A DNA stretch of 35,100 bases from Pseudomonadota bacterium (GTDB taxonomy: Bacteria; Pseudomonadota; Gammaproteobacteria; Burkholderiales; Sulfuriferulaceae): contig JAJYMO010000070.1 of assembly GCA_021786845.1 (NCBI GenBank), forward strand, positions 1 through 35,100. Direction: 5' to 3'. The translations under genes were made by a program, and so were the position numbers. Of the stretch, positions 1 through 7,908 are shown in pieces. Below the pieces are notes generated by a model that saw only the letters and a program-made list of their open reading frames with translations, was not told where the DNA came from and did no database searches. Numbering within the stretch: position 1 is the first letter of the stretch; each line of letters begins with the position of its first letter.

Positions 1-198
1 CTGTTACCCACATGGTATACGCAGTTATTACCGGACGCCGCCAGTTTCATTGTGTTGCCGTTGATCATCAAAAAACAGTCATTTGGCCTGATTTATGCGG
101 ATCGAACCGTCATCGCTGCAGAAGGTGTGTCTTCGGAAGAAGCGACATTAATTAAAATGCTGAAAGCGCAAATCCTGGTTTCACTGTCCATGCATTGA
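1..198 (+). CDS. HDOD-type protein, C-terminal fragment
   Basis: This is an open reading frame that enters from the left edge (frame 1) and stops with TGA at 196-198, about 65 residues. The fragment begins LLPTWYTQLLPDAASFIVLP and contains the motif FGLIYADR followed by an acidic helix and LKAQILVSLSMH. The pattern W..LLPDA.SF..LP...K....GLIYADR resembles the C-terminal GAF-like part of HDOD signalling proteins, which are often regulators in motility and c-di-GMP circuits. The HDOD domain itself lies outside the window, so this identity rests on the tail only. The stop codon is about 180 bases from the convergent minus-strand gene. Confidence 0.5.
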   Translation: MLPTWYTQLLPDAASFIVLPLIIKKQSFGLIYADRTVIAAEGVSSEEATLIKMLKAQILVSLSMH

Positions 199-379
199 TC
201 TGATATTGCGGGGACCGGAATCGCTTTCATTGTTTTGGAAATAGCGATCGACCGTTTATTTGTTAAGCGAACCTCGTGCAACCAAAGCGTATTTTCACCG
301 TTTCACTTTTCACCCAATGAGTAAGCCTGTGATGAATTGGATTGCGTACCCTTCGTGGCGCATGGCGGCGTTTCCAGGA
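199..379. other. short convergent intergenic gap, no gene seen
   Basis: This stretch separates the HDOD-type fragment from the stop codon of the minus-strand PLP enzyme gene. I see no convincing coding frame, strong hairpin with a T-tract, or recognisable site. The small open frames that cross it are extensions of shadows of the neighbouring gene. Confidence 0.4.
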
Positions 380-1933
380 TTATGCGGCCCGAATCAGCCA
401 TGCGATCTTGTCCAGAGCCGCCATCGCCTGCGCAATCACGCCGGCGACACCCAACCCTGCTGGTGGTCCCATTGCAGAAACGACTGATCGTGCGCTGACA
501 CACAAACGCAAAGCGCTCACGGGCACGCCATCACGGCTGCCACATAAAACCGGCTGACCCAGTTGAAAACGCTGTGCGCGCAACGCTGCAGGCGCACGCC
601 CATCAAAATGGTCCTGTTCATGGCTCAGATCTTGTTGTAAACGATAATAAACAGCCGCAGTTTCTTCGCGATTCAATGGTACCCGACGAGGTCCCGATCC
701 GGCATGGTAAAGCAGGAATGGAAAAATAGTCGGCAAGCTGTCCCAACTGGATGCTACCGCCAGGGAGCCACGATCCACTTGAGTTCCAGGCAGCAACTGG
801 AACAAGGGGTCGCATTGCAAACGATGCAGTATCGCCTCGGCGAATTTTTGCAGAAACTCACCCACCTGTACAGCAGGCATGGCATAAAATGCCCGCATTT
901 CCGTCAACGCAGCTTCCCAGCGCAATAGCAAGCCGTCATTGGCGACCACATTCAATCCACAGTCCTGCCAACGCAGCGGCCAATCAGCCGCTGCGGAATA
1001 ATCCAGCAAGGATGCAGGCAATTGACGCACACGTTGAGTCACAACAGGCGGCAATAACAATGCCCCCGAAAAACTGGGGCCTGTCATAAATTTGGAACCG
1101 GTAATCGCCACCATGTATCCGCAGTGCAAATAGGCCCGCAATGTCGCGGGTGAAATTCGGAACTGGCAAGCATCAACCAACACCGTCAGTTGCTCTGGAT
1201 AAGCTTGATAGAGTGCAGCGACACAGGTTGGACTGGGGGCGATCAGCCCCGTTTTGGAGACATCGACCAGCGTCAACAGCACATGCTGTCCTTGTGCCAA
1301 AGCAGCAGACGCGATCATGACTATCTCGGCGTCAACTTCCGCGCTTGGGCGCGGACAACCATTGGCCAACCGAATGGATACTACCTCGACCACAATCGTT
1401 CGCTCAGTCAGGGGCATCGCTTCCGACACCAACGCGCCCAGTGCTGTTCGACGACTGAAATGTCGGCCGGACAACGCAGCCGCTACGCCGCTTCCTGTCT
1501 CGGCTGCCTCCACCATAATGGCACACAAAGGCGCCTCCACGGCATGATCAACGATTTGCGCAGCAATTAAATGGGCATCCGTACCGGACGCCGCAAACAC
1601 CACATCCACACCCGACAGATCCGGGATACCGCAAAACCGCTTCAGTTCATCACGGATTCTATCGAGCTCGCGAGCATAAGCGCTTGCAGCCGGTTCACAG
1701 GCGGCCCAACTGAGCAGCCTGTCGCGCAAACGGTCAGCGGCAGCAAAGCCCTGTCCGGAAATCACCGAAGCCGTCGAGGATCCCAACGCAACCAGGCTGG
1801 CATCAGGATAAGGAGGACAACCGTATTGATTCAAACCGCTTTGTCCGTCGAGCCGTATCCTGACATCGCCGCCGTCCGTCAACAACTGCGCTGTGGCTGG
1901 CAAGCCGGTATTTACCTCAAGACTCAATGGCAT
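380..1933 (-). CDS. class V-like PLP-dependent (fold type I) enzyme of unknown substrate
   Basis: This 517-residue protein has the marks of a fold type I pyridoxal-phosphate enzyme. SGTDAH (116-121) resembles the phosphate-binding turn. VDACQ (D254, Q257) resembles the class V aminotransferase/cysteine desulfurase site, where Asp contacts the pyridine nitrogen. TGSKFMTGPSFSGALLLP follows with K281 as the probable Schiff-base lysine. It therefore probably acts on an amino acid or amine, but the reaction cannot be named. The ATG at 1933 lies inside the upstream ATP-grasp gene (stop at 1917-1919), a 17-base overlap in a different frame. The two genes are thus co-transcribed and probably translationally coupled. 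The C-terminal third (from about residue 430) has no motif I recognise. It could be an aminotransferase, a lyase or a decarboxylase. The fold call is good and the function is open. Confidence 0.7.
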   Translation of the reverse strand: MPLSLEVNTGLPATAQLLTDGGDVRIRLDGQSGLNQYGCPPYPDASLVALGSSTASVISGQGFAAADRLRDRLLSWAACEPAASAYARELDRIRDELKRFCGIPDLSGVDVVFAASGTDAHLIAAQIVDHAVEAPLCAIMVEAAETGSGVAAALSGRHFSRRTALGALVSEAMPLTERTIVVEVVSIRLANGCPRPSAEVDAEIVMIASAALAQGQHVLLTLVDVSKTGLIAPSPTCVAALYQAYPEQLTVLVDACQFRISPATLRAYLHCGYMVAITGSKFMTGPSFSGALLLPPVVTQRVRQLPASLLDYSAAADWPLRWQDCGLNVVANDGLLLRWEAALTEMRAFYAMPAVQVGEFLQKFAEAILHRLQCDPLFQLLPGTQVDRGSLAVASSWDSLPTIFPFLLYHAGSGPRRVPLNREETAAVYYRLQQDLSHEQDHFDGRAPAALRAQRFQLGQPVLCGSRDGVPVSALRLCVSARSVVSAMGPPAGLGVAGVIAQAMAALDKIAWLIRAA

Positions 1934-3155
1934 TCACCAGCATCTCACGAAACGCACCAAATACTTTTTGCATTTGCGGTTGCTTATAGGGGAATATCTC
2001 GACCGGATCTAACGCATGCACGATCATATTGCTGTCAATTTCAAAAATCAGCAGCTTGCCATCCGTTGTCTCACCGCAGTCTATCCCTAAATAATCCAGA
2101 CCAGTCCGCTCGGCAATTTCGCGAAAAGCTGCCTGGTGTTTCAACGCAAAAGCCTCGTCAAAATTCGCCATAAACGCTTCTTCCTCGGCGCGATTTTCGG
2201 GTTTATCCAGCATTTCTGCATTCAGGTAATGCACCATCCAGTGCCGGGATAAAGCCAGATGACACACATAAGGTCGCCCTTTGATCAGAACAATCCGGTA
2301 TTTTCTGAACAAACCATCCGGCTGACTGTAATCGATAAAGCGCGCCACATAAAATTTTGGCTCAGGGTGTGCCAAAAGGTAAGCGGTCATGTCTGCCGGG
2401 GTATCCAGCTTCATCAAACCCTGACCGGCATGGGAATCAATCGGCCTGATAATCACCGGAAAATCGTCATCATCAATGATCGCGGTAACCGGTAACTGGC
2501 CCCCGGCAACCTGGGTCAAACTCGCCCGGTCTGCACGTACCGTATTCGGCATAACGATACCGGACACCGATTTGAGTAGGGCATAGGCATCATCTCTGGC
2601 TAACTGGCTGATGTGCCTGGGCCGATTGAGTATGGGAACCGGCGGCCAAGTACATATCAACTGATCCACATAGTCAAGCAGGGGCCGGTTTTCATCGGAT
2701 TCGCCAATGGCGACAAAGATCAAGTCGTGTTCAGGAAGCGCTAACGGGAAAGGGATACCGGGTGACACATAAAGCATCGCCAATGATACATCGCTGTCTT
2801 CCACCAAAAATTCCAGCGGCGTATTGGCCATCAGATCGCCCGGCCCCATGATTGCCAACACACGAACGACTGCCGGTTCATGTTTGGCTGGCTGATGATA
2901 AACCTGCTGCATCTTCAAGGCTTCAGACTGCATGGTCAGGGCAAACGCCCTGTTTTGCTTAAGCTGGAAAATCGTGGCAATATCCATAAATGCCTCGGCC
3001 GCATCGGGATGCATCTTGACATACTCGATCAGGCGCATTCCCAGCGGCGTCAGATCTATCCCTTTCATGGCCATACGCAACAACGATGGCAACCCGATAA
3101 ACGGCACTTTCACTGGTTTACTGATGTCGCTGCGCAATGTTGACTCAGAATTCAT
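1917..3155 (-). CDS. RimK-like ATP-grasp ligase with helical N-terminal domain (copy A)
   Basis: A 412-residue protein. Residues about 25-95 form a helical, TPR-like segment (MHPDAAEAFMDIATIFQLKQ). The rest resembles ATP-grasp carboxylate-amine ligases of the RimK/glutathione synthetase type: FPVIIRPIDSHAGQGLMKL (ATP-binding lysine replaced by Arg or supplied elsewhere), FYVARFIDY, a basic strand FRKYRIVLIKGRPYVCHLA, and a metal-site end DCGETTDGKLLIFEIDSN followed by VHALDPVEIFPYKQP. Such enzymes form an acyl-phosphate and join it to an amine. The protein aligns end to end with the product of the divergent gene at 3653. The ATG at 3155 is supported by that alignment. It has only a weak ribosome-binding site, because a foldback element abuts it four bases upstream. 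It is the first gene of a two-gene unit with the PLP enzyme. The substrate is unknown. Confidence 0.75.
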   Translation of the reverse strand: MNSESTLRSDISKPVKVPFIGLPSLLRMAMKGIDLTPLGMRLIEYVKMHPDAAEAFMDIATIFQLKQNRAFALTMQSEALKMQQVYHQPAKHEPAVVRVLAIMGPGDLMANTPLEFLVEDSDVSLAMLYVSPGIPFPLALPEHDLIFVAIGESDENRPLLDYVDQLICTWPPVPILNRPRHISQLARDDAYALLKSVSGIVMPNTVRADRASLTQVAGGQLPVTAIIDDDDFPVIIRPIDSHAGQGLMKLDTPADMTAYLLAHPEPKFYVARFIDYSQPDGLFRKYRIVLIKGRPYVCHLALSRHWMVHYLNAEMLDKPENRAEEEAFMANFDEAFALKHQAAFREIAERTGLDYLGIDCGETTDGKLLIFEIDSNMIVHALDPVEIFPYKQPQMQKVFGAFREMLVNAIES

Positions 3156-3159
3156 GTTT

Positions 3160-3428
3160 AGGGCTCGTTAATGAATAACTTGGGCTCACGTTGTCGTGTA
3201 TTCGGGATGGATGCAAGGCGCAAAGTGCAGCGAATGGTTGTTCCATTCGCAAGCTTTGCAACGCCGCAGACGCCGGAATACACGGCAACCCTTCGGGCTG
3301 GGGTCGCTTTGGGCGCATCCCGGTGTTACGATCCGTTTTTTGTGAACGACACAACTGCACGTCTCGCGCCTTGGGCTGCATCCCAAAGCGACCCCAGCGT
3401 AAATCCAAGTTATTCATTAACGAGCCCT
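3160..3428. mobile_element. 269-bp foldback (MITE-like) element with 24-bp terminal inverted repeats
   Basis: A perfect 24-base inverted repeat bounds the element: left arm 3160-3183 (starting AGGGCTCGTTAATGAATAAC) and right arm 3405-3428. Inside are two further palindromes. One pairs 3190-3203 with 3276-3289 (13 of 14 bases) and encloses a nested hairpin GCGAATGG / CCATTCGC at 3230-3237 / 3243-3250, with flanking GCAAAG / CTTTGC. The other is a perfect 17-base pair, 3297-3313 with 3382-3398. There is no transposase gene. The element could be a non-autonomous transposon, a foldback repeat or a structured RNA. I see no clear target-site duplication. It lies between the divergent ATP-grasp genes, four bases from the start codon of copy A. 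Confidence 0.7.
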
Positions 3429-3452
3429 TATTCCCGGTTTTTATCCAAAAGG

Positions 3453-3481
3453 TTGCCAAATTGCATTACAGTACCCATAAA
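3453..3481 (+). promoter_or_regulatory. possible sigma70-like promoter for ATP-grasp copy B
   Basis: TTGCCA at 3453-3458, a 17-base spacer, then CATAAA at 3476-3481. The spacing is ideal but the -10 box is weak. It would give a leader of about 165 bases before the ATG at 3653. It is just outside the foldback element, so the insertion would leave this promoter intact. Confidence 0.25.
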
Positions 3482-3652
3482 TCATGGTTACAAAAAATAT
3501 CAAGGCACAGGTTAGTTTATGCAAAACTTGGCCCAACAATCCTACCAGAAAAGCAAGCAGGATGACCGGATTTGTTCGCGCAAATTTATGCCGGGTCCAA
3601 GCCGGAAATGCGTTACAGTGACAAAAATACGGGATAAAGAGAGATAACCAGT

Positions 3653-4894
3653 ATGCACCCAGATAAAAACAATGCTTTCGTCGCTTCGAACTCCTGCGAC
3701 GAAGCTGGCAAGCACTACGAACCTGTCATCGGCGTAGCCCGCCTGATGCGACTGGTAGAAAGCGGCGCTGATTTGTCAAATTTAGTCAATATGGCCGCTT
3801 ACAATCCTGATGATGCCAATCTGCTCATGAATTTGTCCATGGTTTTTCAGCTCACGGGAAACCGCGAGGTGGCTTTTGAAATACAAGCAAAAGCCTTAGC
3901 TATGCGGCGGCTTTATCACCTTCCGGCACAAACTGCGCCTGTCACGATTACCCTGCTTGCCCTGATGCGTCCGGGCGACATGATGGACAACACACCACTG
4001 GATTTTCTGCTGGAAGAATCCGGTGTGGCATTGAATTTACTTTACGTTTCAACCGAGCACACATTGCCTTCTGATATTCCAGAGCATGATGTCCTGTTCG
4101 TCGCAATCGGTGAATCCATCGAAAACGCTCACTTACTGGAAAAAATCGGTACGCAACTTGCAACATGGCCGCGCCCCGTCATTAACTTCCCTGACAAAAT
4201 TATGCAGCTGTCGCGTGACCGGTTGCACACTTTACTAGGCACCGCCGAGGGTGTTGCCTTACCGGTCACAGTACGCATTCAGCGGCAGACGCTCATCCAA
4301 ATCGCTCATGGCGAATGCGCCATCTCCGATTTTCTGGGCAATGACAGCTTCCCCATCATCATCCGTCCTCTCGACGCTCACGCAGGACGCGACCTGAAAA
4401 AACTGGCTCAGGCATCCGATCTTCATGACTACCTGACTGGCGTGAAAGAAGACGAATTTTATATTTCCCGATTCTTCGATTATCGCAGTGCCGATGGACT
4501 GTTCCGCAAGTTCCGTATTGCCATGATAGCGGGACATCCGTTTGCCTGCCACATGGCAATTTCCGAGCAGTGGATGGTGCACTACAAGCATGCCGGCATG
4601 TCGGACAGCGCTGAAAAGCGTGCGGAAGAAGACCTCTTTATGACGAACTTTGACATCGCTTTCGCCGTCCGGCACGCTATGGCACTGCATGCGATTCATG
4701 AACGAATTGGGCTCGATTATTTCATCATCGACTGTGGCGAAACTGCGGAGGGCCGTTTGCTCATTTTTGAGCTGGACAACCGCGGCTTCGTCCACGCCAT
4801 GGACCCTGTCGACCTATTCCCTTACAAGCAACCCGTGATGAAAAAACTGTTCAAAGCGTTCAGAACAATGTTAGTCCACACTGCGCAGCCCTAA
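3653..4894 (+). CDS. RimK-like ATP-grasp ligase with helical N-terminal domain (copy B)
   Basis: This 413-residue paralogue of the minus-strand gene ending at 1917 aligns over its whole length. It has the helical N-terminal segment (about 30-95; NPDDANLLMNLSMVFQLTGN), FPIIIRPLDAHAGRDLKKL, FYISRFFDYRSADGLFRKFR, CHMAISEQWMVHY, and DCGETAEGRLLIFELDNRGF followed by VHAMDPVDLFPYKQP. Differences in the nucleotide and metal site are visible. The glycine-rich loop is HAGRDLKK instead of HAGQGLMK, and the metal-site end is FELDNRG instead of FEIDSNM. The two copies may therefore differ in substrate or activity. The start has an AGAGAG-type ribosome-binding site at about 3637-3642. It is transcribed away from the PLP/ATP-grasp unit. 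Its substrate is unknown. Confidence 0.75.
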   Translation: MHPDKNNAFVASNSCDEAGKHYEPVIGVARLMRLVESGADLSNLVNMAAYNPDDANLLMNLSMVFQLTGNREVAFEIQAKALAMRRLYHLPAQTAPVTITLLALMRPGDMMDNTPLDFLLEESGVALNLLYVSTEHTLPSDIPEHDVLFVAIGESIENAHLLEKIGTQLATWPRPVINFPDKIMQLSRDRLHTLLGTAEGVALPVTVRIQRQTLIQIAHGECAISDFLGNDSFPIIIRPLDAHAGRDLKKLAQASDLHDYLTGVKEDEFYISRFFDYRSADGLFRKFRIAMIAGHPFACHMAISEQWMVHYKHAGMSDSAEKRAEEDLFMTNFDIAFAVRHAMALHAIHERIGLDYFIIDCGETAEGRLLIFELDNRGFVHAMDPVDLFPYKQPVMKKLFKAFRTMLVHTAQP

Positions 4895-5105
4895 GCCTGC
4901 AAGACGCTTATTACACGACGCAGAGGATGATCAAAACATACCCCATATCATGCGTGCTGACATGAACAAATTGGCGGCCGGCTGTTGTTTTCAGGATAAT
5001 TTACTGCCCTCCGAAAACGCACCTTTAATTCTGATACAATCATCCGATGATCACATGATTGACCGTCATTTTTTGAGTTAACTGAATATTTACAAGACGA
5101 TATTG

Positions 5106-7889
5106 ATGAAAAAAACAATGGGGTTAACCCCGGCTAAAATGTTGATAGTCGCGAGCGTGACCGTTCTGTTGAGTGAACTGGTGATCATGCTGATGATCGG
5201 TGCTCTCCAGCCCATCTTTAAAAACAGGGGCCCAATTTTCTGGGCGATCCTCGACCCCATCGTCCTTTCAGCGCTCATTTTCCCCGCGCTCTATGCCCTG
5301 ATTTTCAGACCAATGCGTACCCGACAGACCGAACTCGAAGATCAGATTGAGATTTTGCATTGTAACGAACAATTAACGGCGTTGATTGATGCCATGCCTG
5401 ATGCGGTTTTCCTGAAAGATGGTGAAGGGCGCTATCTGGTAGCCAATGAATCGGCTCAGCAGATGTTTCAATTGCACAACATTTCCTGGCAGGGTAAAAC
5501 CGAAATGGAATTGGCGGCGCTGCAACCAGCATTCTGTGCTGCTCACGAACACCCCGTAACAGGCGATGAAGCCGTCTGGCTGGCTGGGCATCTGTTGATC
5601 AGCGAAGAACGCTTTGTCGGGAAGGAAGGTCAATATGTGACCACCGAGACGCGCAAGATACCTCTATTTGACGAAATGGGTCAACGCAAAAAAATGGTGG
5701 TTACTCAACGCGACATTACTGAACGCAAACAGTCCAAAGAAAAACTCCGGCTTGCTGCCACTGTGTTCACCCATGCTCGCGAGGGTATCATGATCACTGC
5801 ACCTGACGGTACGATCATCGATGTCAATGATGCCTTCACCCTCACCACGGGCTACACCCGCGATGAAGCCCTGGGACAAAATCCCCGTATCCTCAATTCC
5901 GGACTGCAGGGAGCGGCGTTTTATGCCGGCATGTGGCGTGATCTGAACGAAAACGGTTACTGGCATGGAGAAATCTGGAACCGGCGCAAGAACAGTGAAG
6001 TGTATGCAGAGCGGCTTACCATCAGTGCCCTGCGTGATGCCCAAGGCAATATTCAACAGTACGTGGCGCTGTTTTCCGACATCAGCGCGCTGAAGAGGCA
6101 TGCGCAGCAACTCGAACATATCACCCACTATGATACGCTGACCGGCCTGCCTAATCGGGTACAACTGTCCGATCAACTGCACCGGGATATGGTTGAAGCC
6201 AAACGATGCGGGCAGCGACTGGCAGTTACGTACCTTGATCTGGACGGCTTCAAACCCGTCAATGATCATTACGGGCATGATGTCGGTGACCAGTTGCTGA
6301 TGACTGTGGCCATGCGCATGAAACAGGCTTTGCGTGAAAACGACACCCTTGCCCGTATGGGCGGCGATGAGTTCGTCGCTGTGCTCGGCAACCTGGAAGA
6401 CATCGAAGCCAGCGCATCAACACTGACTCGCCTGCTCGCCGCTGCTGCCCAGCCGATATATATCAACAACACTTTGCTCCAGGTCTCGGCCAGCCTTGGT
6501 GTCACTTTTTACCCGCAAGAAGAAGACATTGAAGCGGATCAACTGCTGCGCCAGGCCGATCAGGCCATGTATCAAGCCAAACTGACCGGGAAAAACCGTT
6601 ACCATGTCTTCGATGCCAAACGGGATCGCGAGATTCACGGTCAGCACGAAAGCCTGGTACGCCTCCGCCGCGCGCTGACCGAACATGAATTTGTCCTGCA
6701 TTACCAGCCCAAAGTGAATATGCGCACGGGGACAGTCGTCGGTGCTGAAGCACTGATTCGTTGGCAACATCCGGAAAGAGGCCTGTTACCGCCAGCGGCA
6801 TTCCTGCCGCTTATCGAAAATCACCCACTATTCATCGAAGTAGGAGAATGGGTGATCGACACCGCCTTAACCCAGATGGAAATCTGGCATGCAGCCGGAC
6901 TGGACATCCCTGTGAGTGTCAATGTCGGCGCTCGCCAGCTACAGCAGGTGGACTTCGTCGAACGCCTGCATACCCTGCTGACTGCGCATCCGAATGTCAA
7001 ACCGGGTAAGCTCGAACTGGAAGTGCTGGAAACCAGCGCACTGGAAGACCTGATTCGCGTCTCCCAAATCATCGAAGACTGCAGACAGATCGGGGTATTA
7101 TTTTCTCTGGATGACTTTGGCACCGGCTATTCTTCGTTGAGCTACCTGAAACACCTGCGGGTCGCCCTGCTGAAGATCGACCAGAGCTTCGTGCGCGACA
7201 TGCTCGGCGACCCCGATGACCTGGCAATTCTGGATGGCGTGATTGGCCTGGCCACCGCGTTCCAGCGCAAGGTAATCGCCGAAGGCGTAGAAACTGTTGA
7301 ACACGGCGAACTGCTACTGCAACTCGGTTGCGAACTGGCTCAGGGCTACGGCATCGCACGCCCCATGCCCGCACATGAGTTTCCCGGCTGGTCGGCAACC
7401 TGGCGGCCCGATCCAATTTGGTCCGACCGGCCTGTGGTCAGCCGCGACAACCTGCCGCTACTCTTTGCTGGCGTCGAACACCGCGCCTGGATTGCAGACA
7501 TAGAAAACTTCCTGAGAGGTGAGCGTGAGACCCCACCCCCGCTGGATCACCACCAGTGCCGCTTCGGCATGTGGCTGGACAACTCCCGCCACACCATGCA
7601 ACCCGCTTTCCAGGCCATCGAAACCTTGCACCAACAGGTGCATGCGTTAGCACTGGACTTGCTGGAACTCCATGCTCAGGGTCGAACCACGGAGGCACTG
7701 GCGGGGCTGCGCGAACTCCATGGGCTTCGGGACACCATGCTTGAACAATTAAAGGGTTGTGTTGCCCAGAGCCTGATGGTTACGCTTATTTTGGCCTCCA
7801 ACGACCAGACCCCCGATGAAGAACAAACCATCATGACTGCGGACAACTGCCCACATCACCAGGTAAATGGCGCAGAAATCCTTGCGTGA
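5106..7889 (+). CDS. membrane PAS-PAS-GGDEF-EAL-CZB c-di-GMP synthase/phosphodiesterase
   Basis: A 927-residue protein counted from the ATG at 5106; the TTG three bases upstream is less likely. Two membrane helices (about 10-33 and 44-66) are followed by two PAS domains (about 88-210 and 215-335). The GGDEF domain has an intact GGDEF at 419-423 and an RxxD inhibitory site five residues earlier (REND). The EAL domain (about 515-760) keeps EALIRW, NVGARQL, EVLETSALED, DDFGTGY and AEGVE. The C-terminus (about 785-890) is a CZB zinc-binding domain: EHRAWIADIENFLRG, then DHHQCRFGMWLD and later histidines. CZB domains bind zinc and respond to zinc or oxidants. The protein can plausibly both make and degrade c-di-GMP at the inner membrane. 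It converges on the chemotaxis operon, with stop codons 20 bases apart. Confidence 0.9.
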   Translation: MKKTMGLTPAKMLIVASVTVLLSELVIMLMIGALQPIFKNRGPIFWAILDPIVLSALIFPALYALIFRPMRTRQTELEDQIEILHCNEQLTALIDAMPDAVFLKDGEGRYLVANESAQQMFQLHNISWQGKTEMELAALQPAFCAAHEHPVTGDEAVWLAGHLLISEERFVGKEGQYVTTETRKIPLFDEMGQRKKMVVTQRDITERKQSKEKLRLAATVFTHAREGIMITAPDGTIIDVNDAFTLTTGYTRDEALGQNPRILNSGLQGAAFYAGMWRDLNENGYWHGEIWNRRKNSEVYAERLTISALRDAQGNIQQYVALFSDISALKRHAQQLEHITHYDTLTGLPNRVQLSDQLHRDMVEAKRCGQRLAVTYLDLDGFKPVNDHYGHDVGDQLLMTVAMRMKQALRENDTLARMGGDEFVAVLGNLEDIEASASTLTRLLAAAAQPIYINNTLLQVSASLGVTFYPQEEDIEADQLLRQADQAMYQAKLTGKNRYHVFDAKRDREIHGQHESLVRLRRALTEHEFVLHYQPKVNMRTGTVVGAEALIRWQHPERGLLPPAAFLPLIENHPLFIEVGEWVIDTALTQMEIWHAAGLDIPVSVNVGARQLQQVDFVERLHTLLTAHPNVKPGKLELEVLETSALEDLIRVSQIIEDCRQIGVLFSLDDFGTGYSSLSYLKHLRVALLKIDQSFVRDMLGDPDDLAILDGVIGLATAFQRKVIAEGVETVEHGELLLQLGCELAQGYGIARPMPAHEFPGWSATWRPDPIWSDRPVVSRDNLPLLFAGVEHRAWIADIENFLRGERETPPPLDHHQCRFGMWLDNSRHTMQPAFQAIETLHQQVHALALDLLELHAQGRTTEALAGLRELHGLRDTMLEQLKGCVAQSLMVTLILASNDQTPDEEQTIMTADNCPHHQVNGAEILA

Positions 7890-7908
7890 TGATCACATGA
7901 GTTATTCA

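Noticed and set aside
3145-3515. Open frames of 104 and 114 residues crossing the foldback element on both strands.
   Set aside because: They exist because the palindromic element lacks stops. Their translations show no domain and simply reproduce the repeat.
5046-7900. GATGATCACATGA occurs at 5046-5058 and 7888-7900, flanking the PAS-GGDEF-EAL-CZB gene as 13-base direct repeats.
   Set aside because: About nine identical 13-mer pairs are expected by chance in a window of this size, and no other sign of insertion is present. I treat it as chance.
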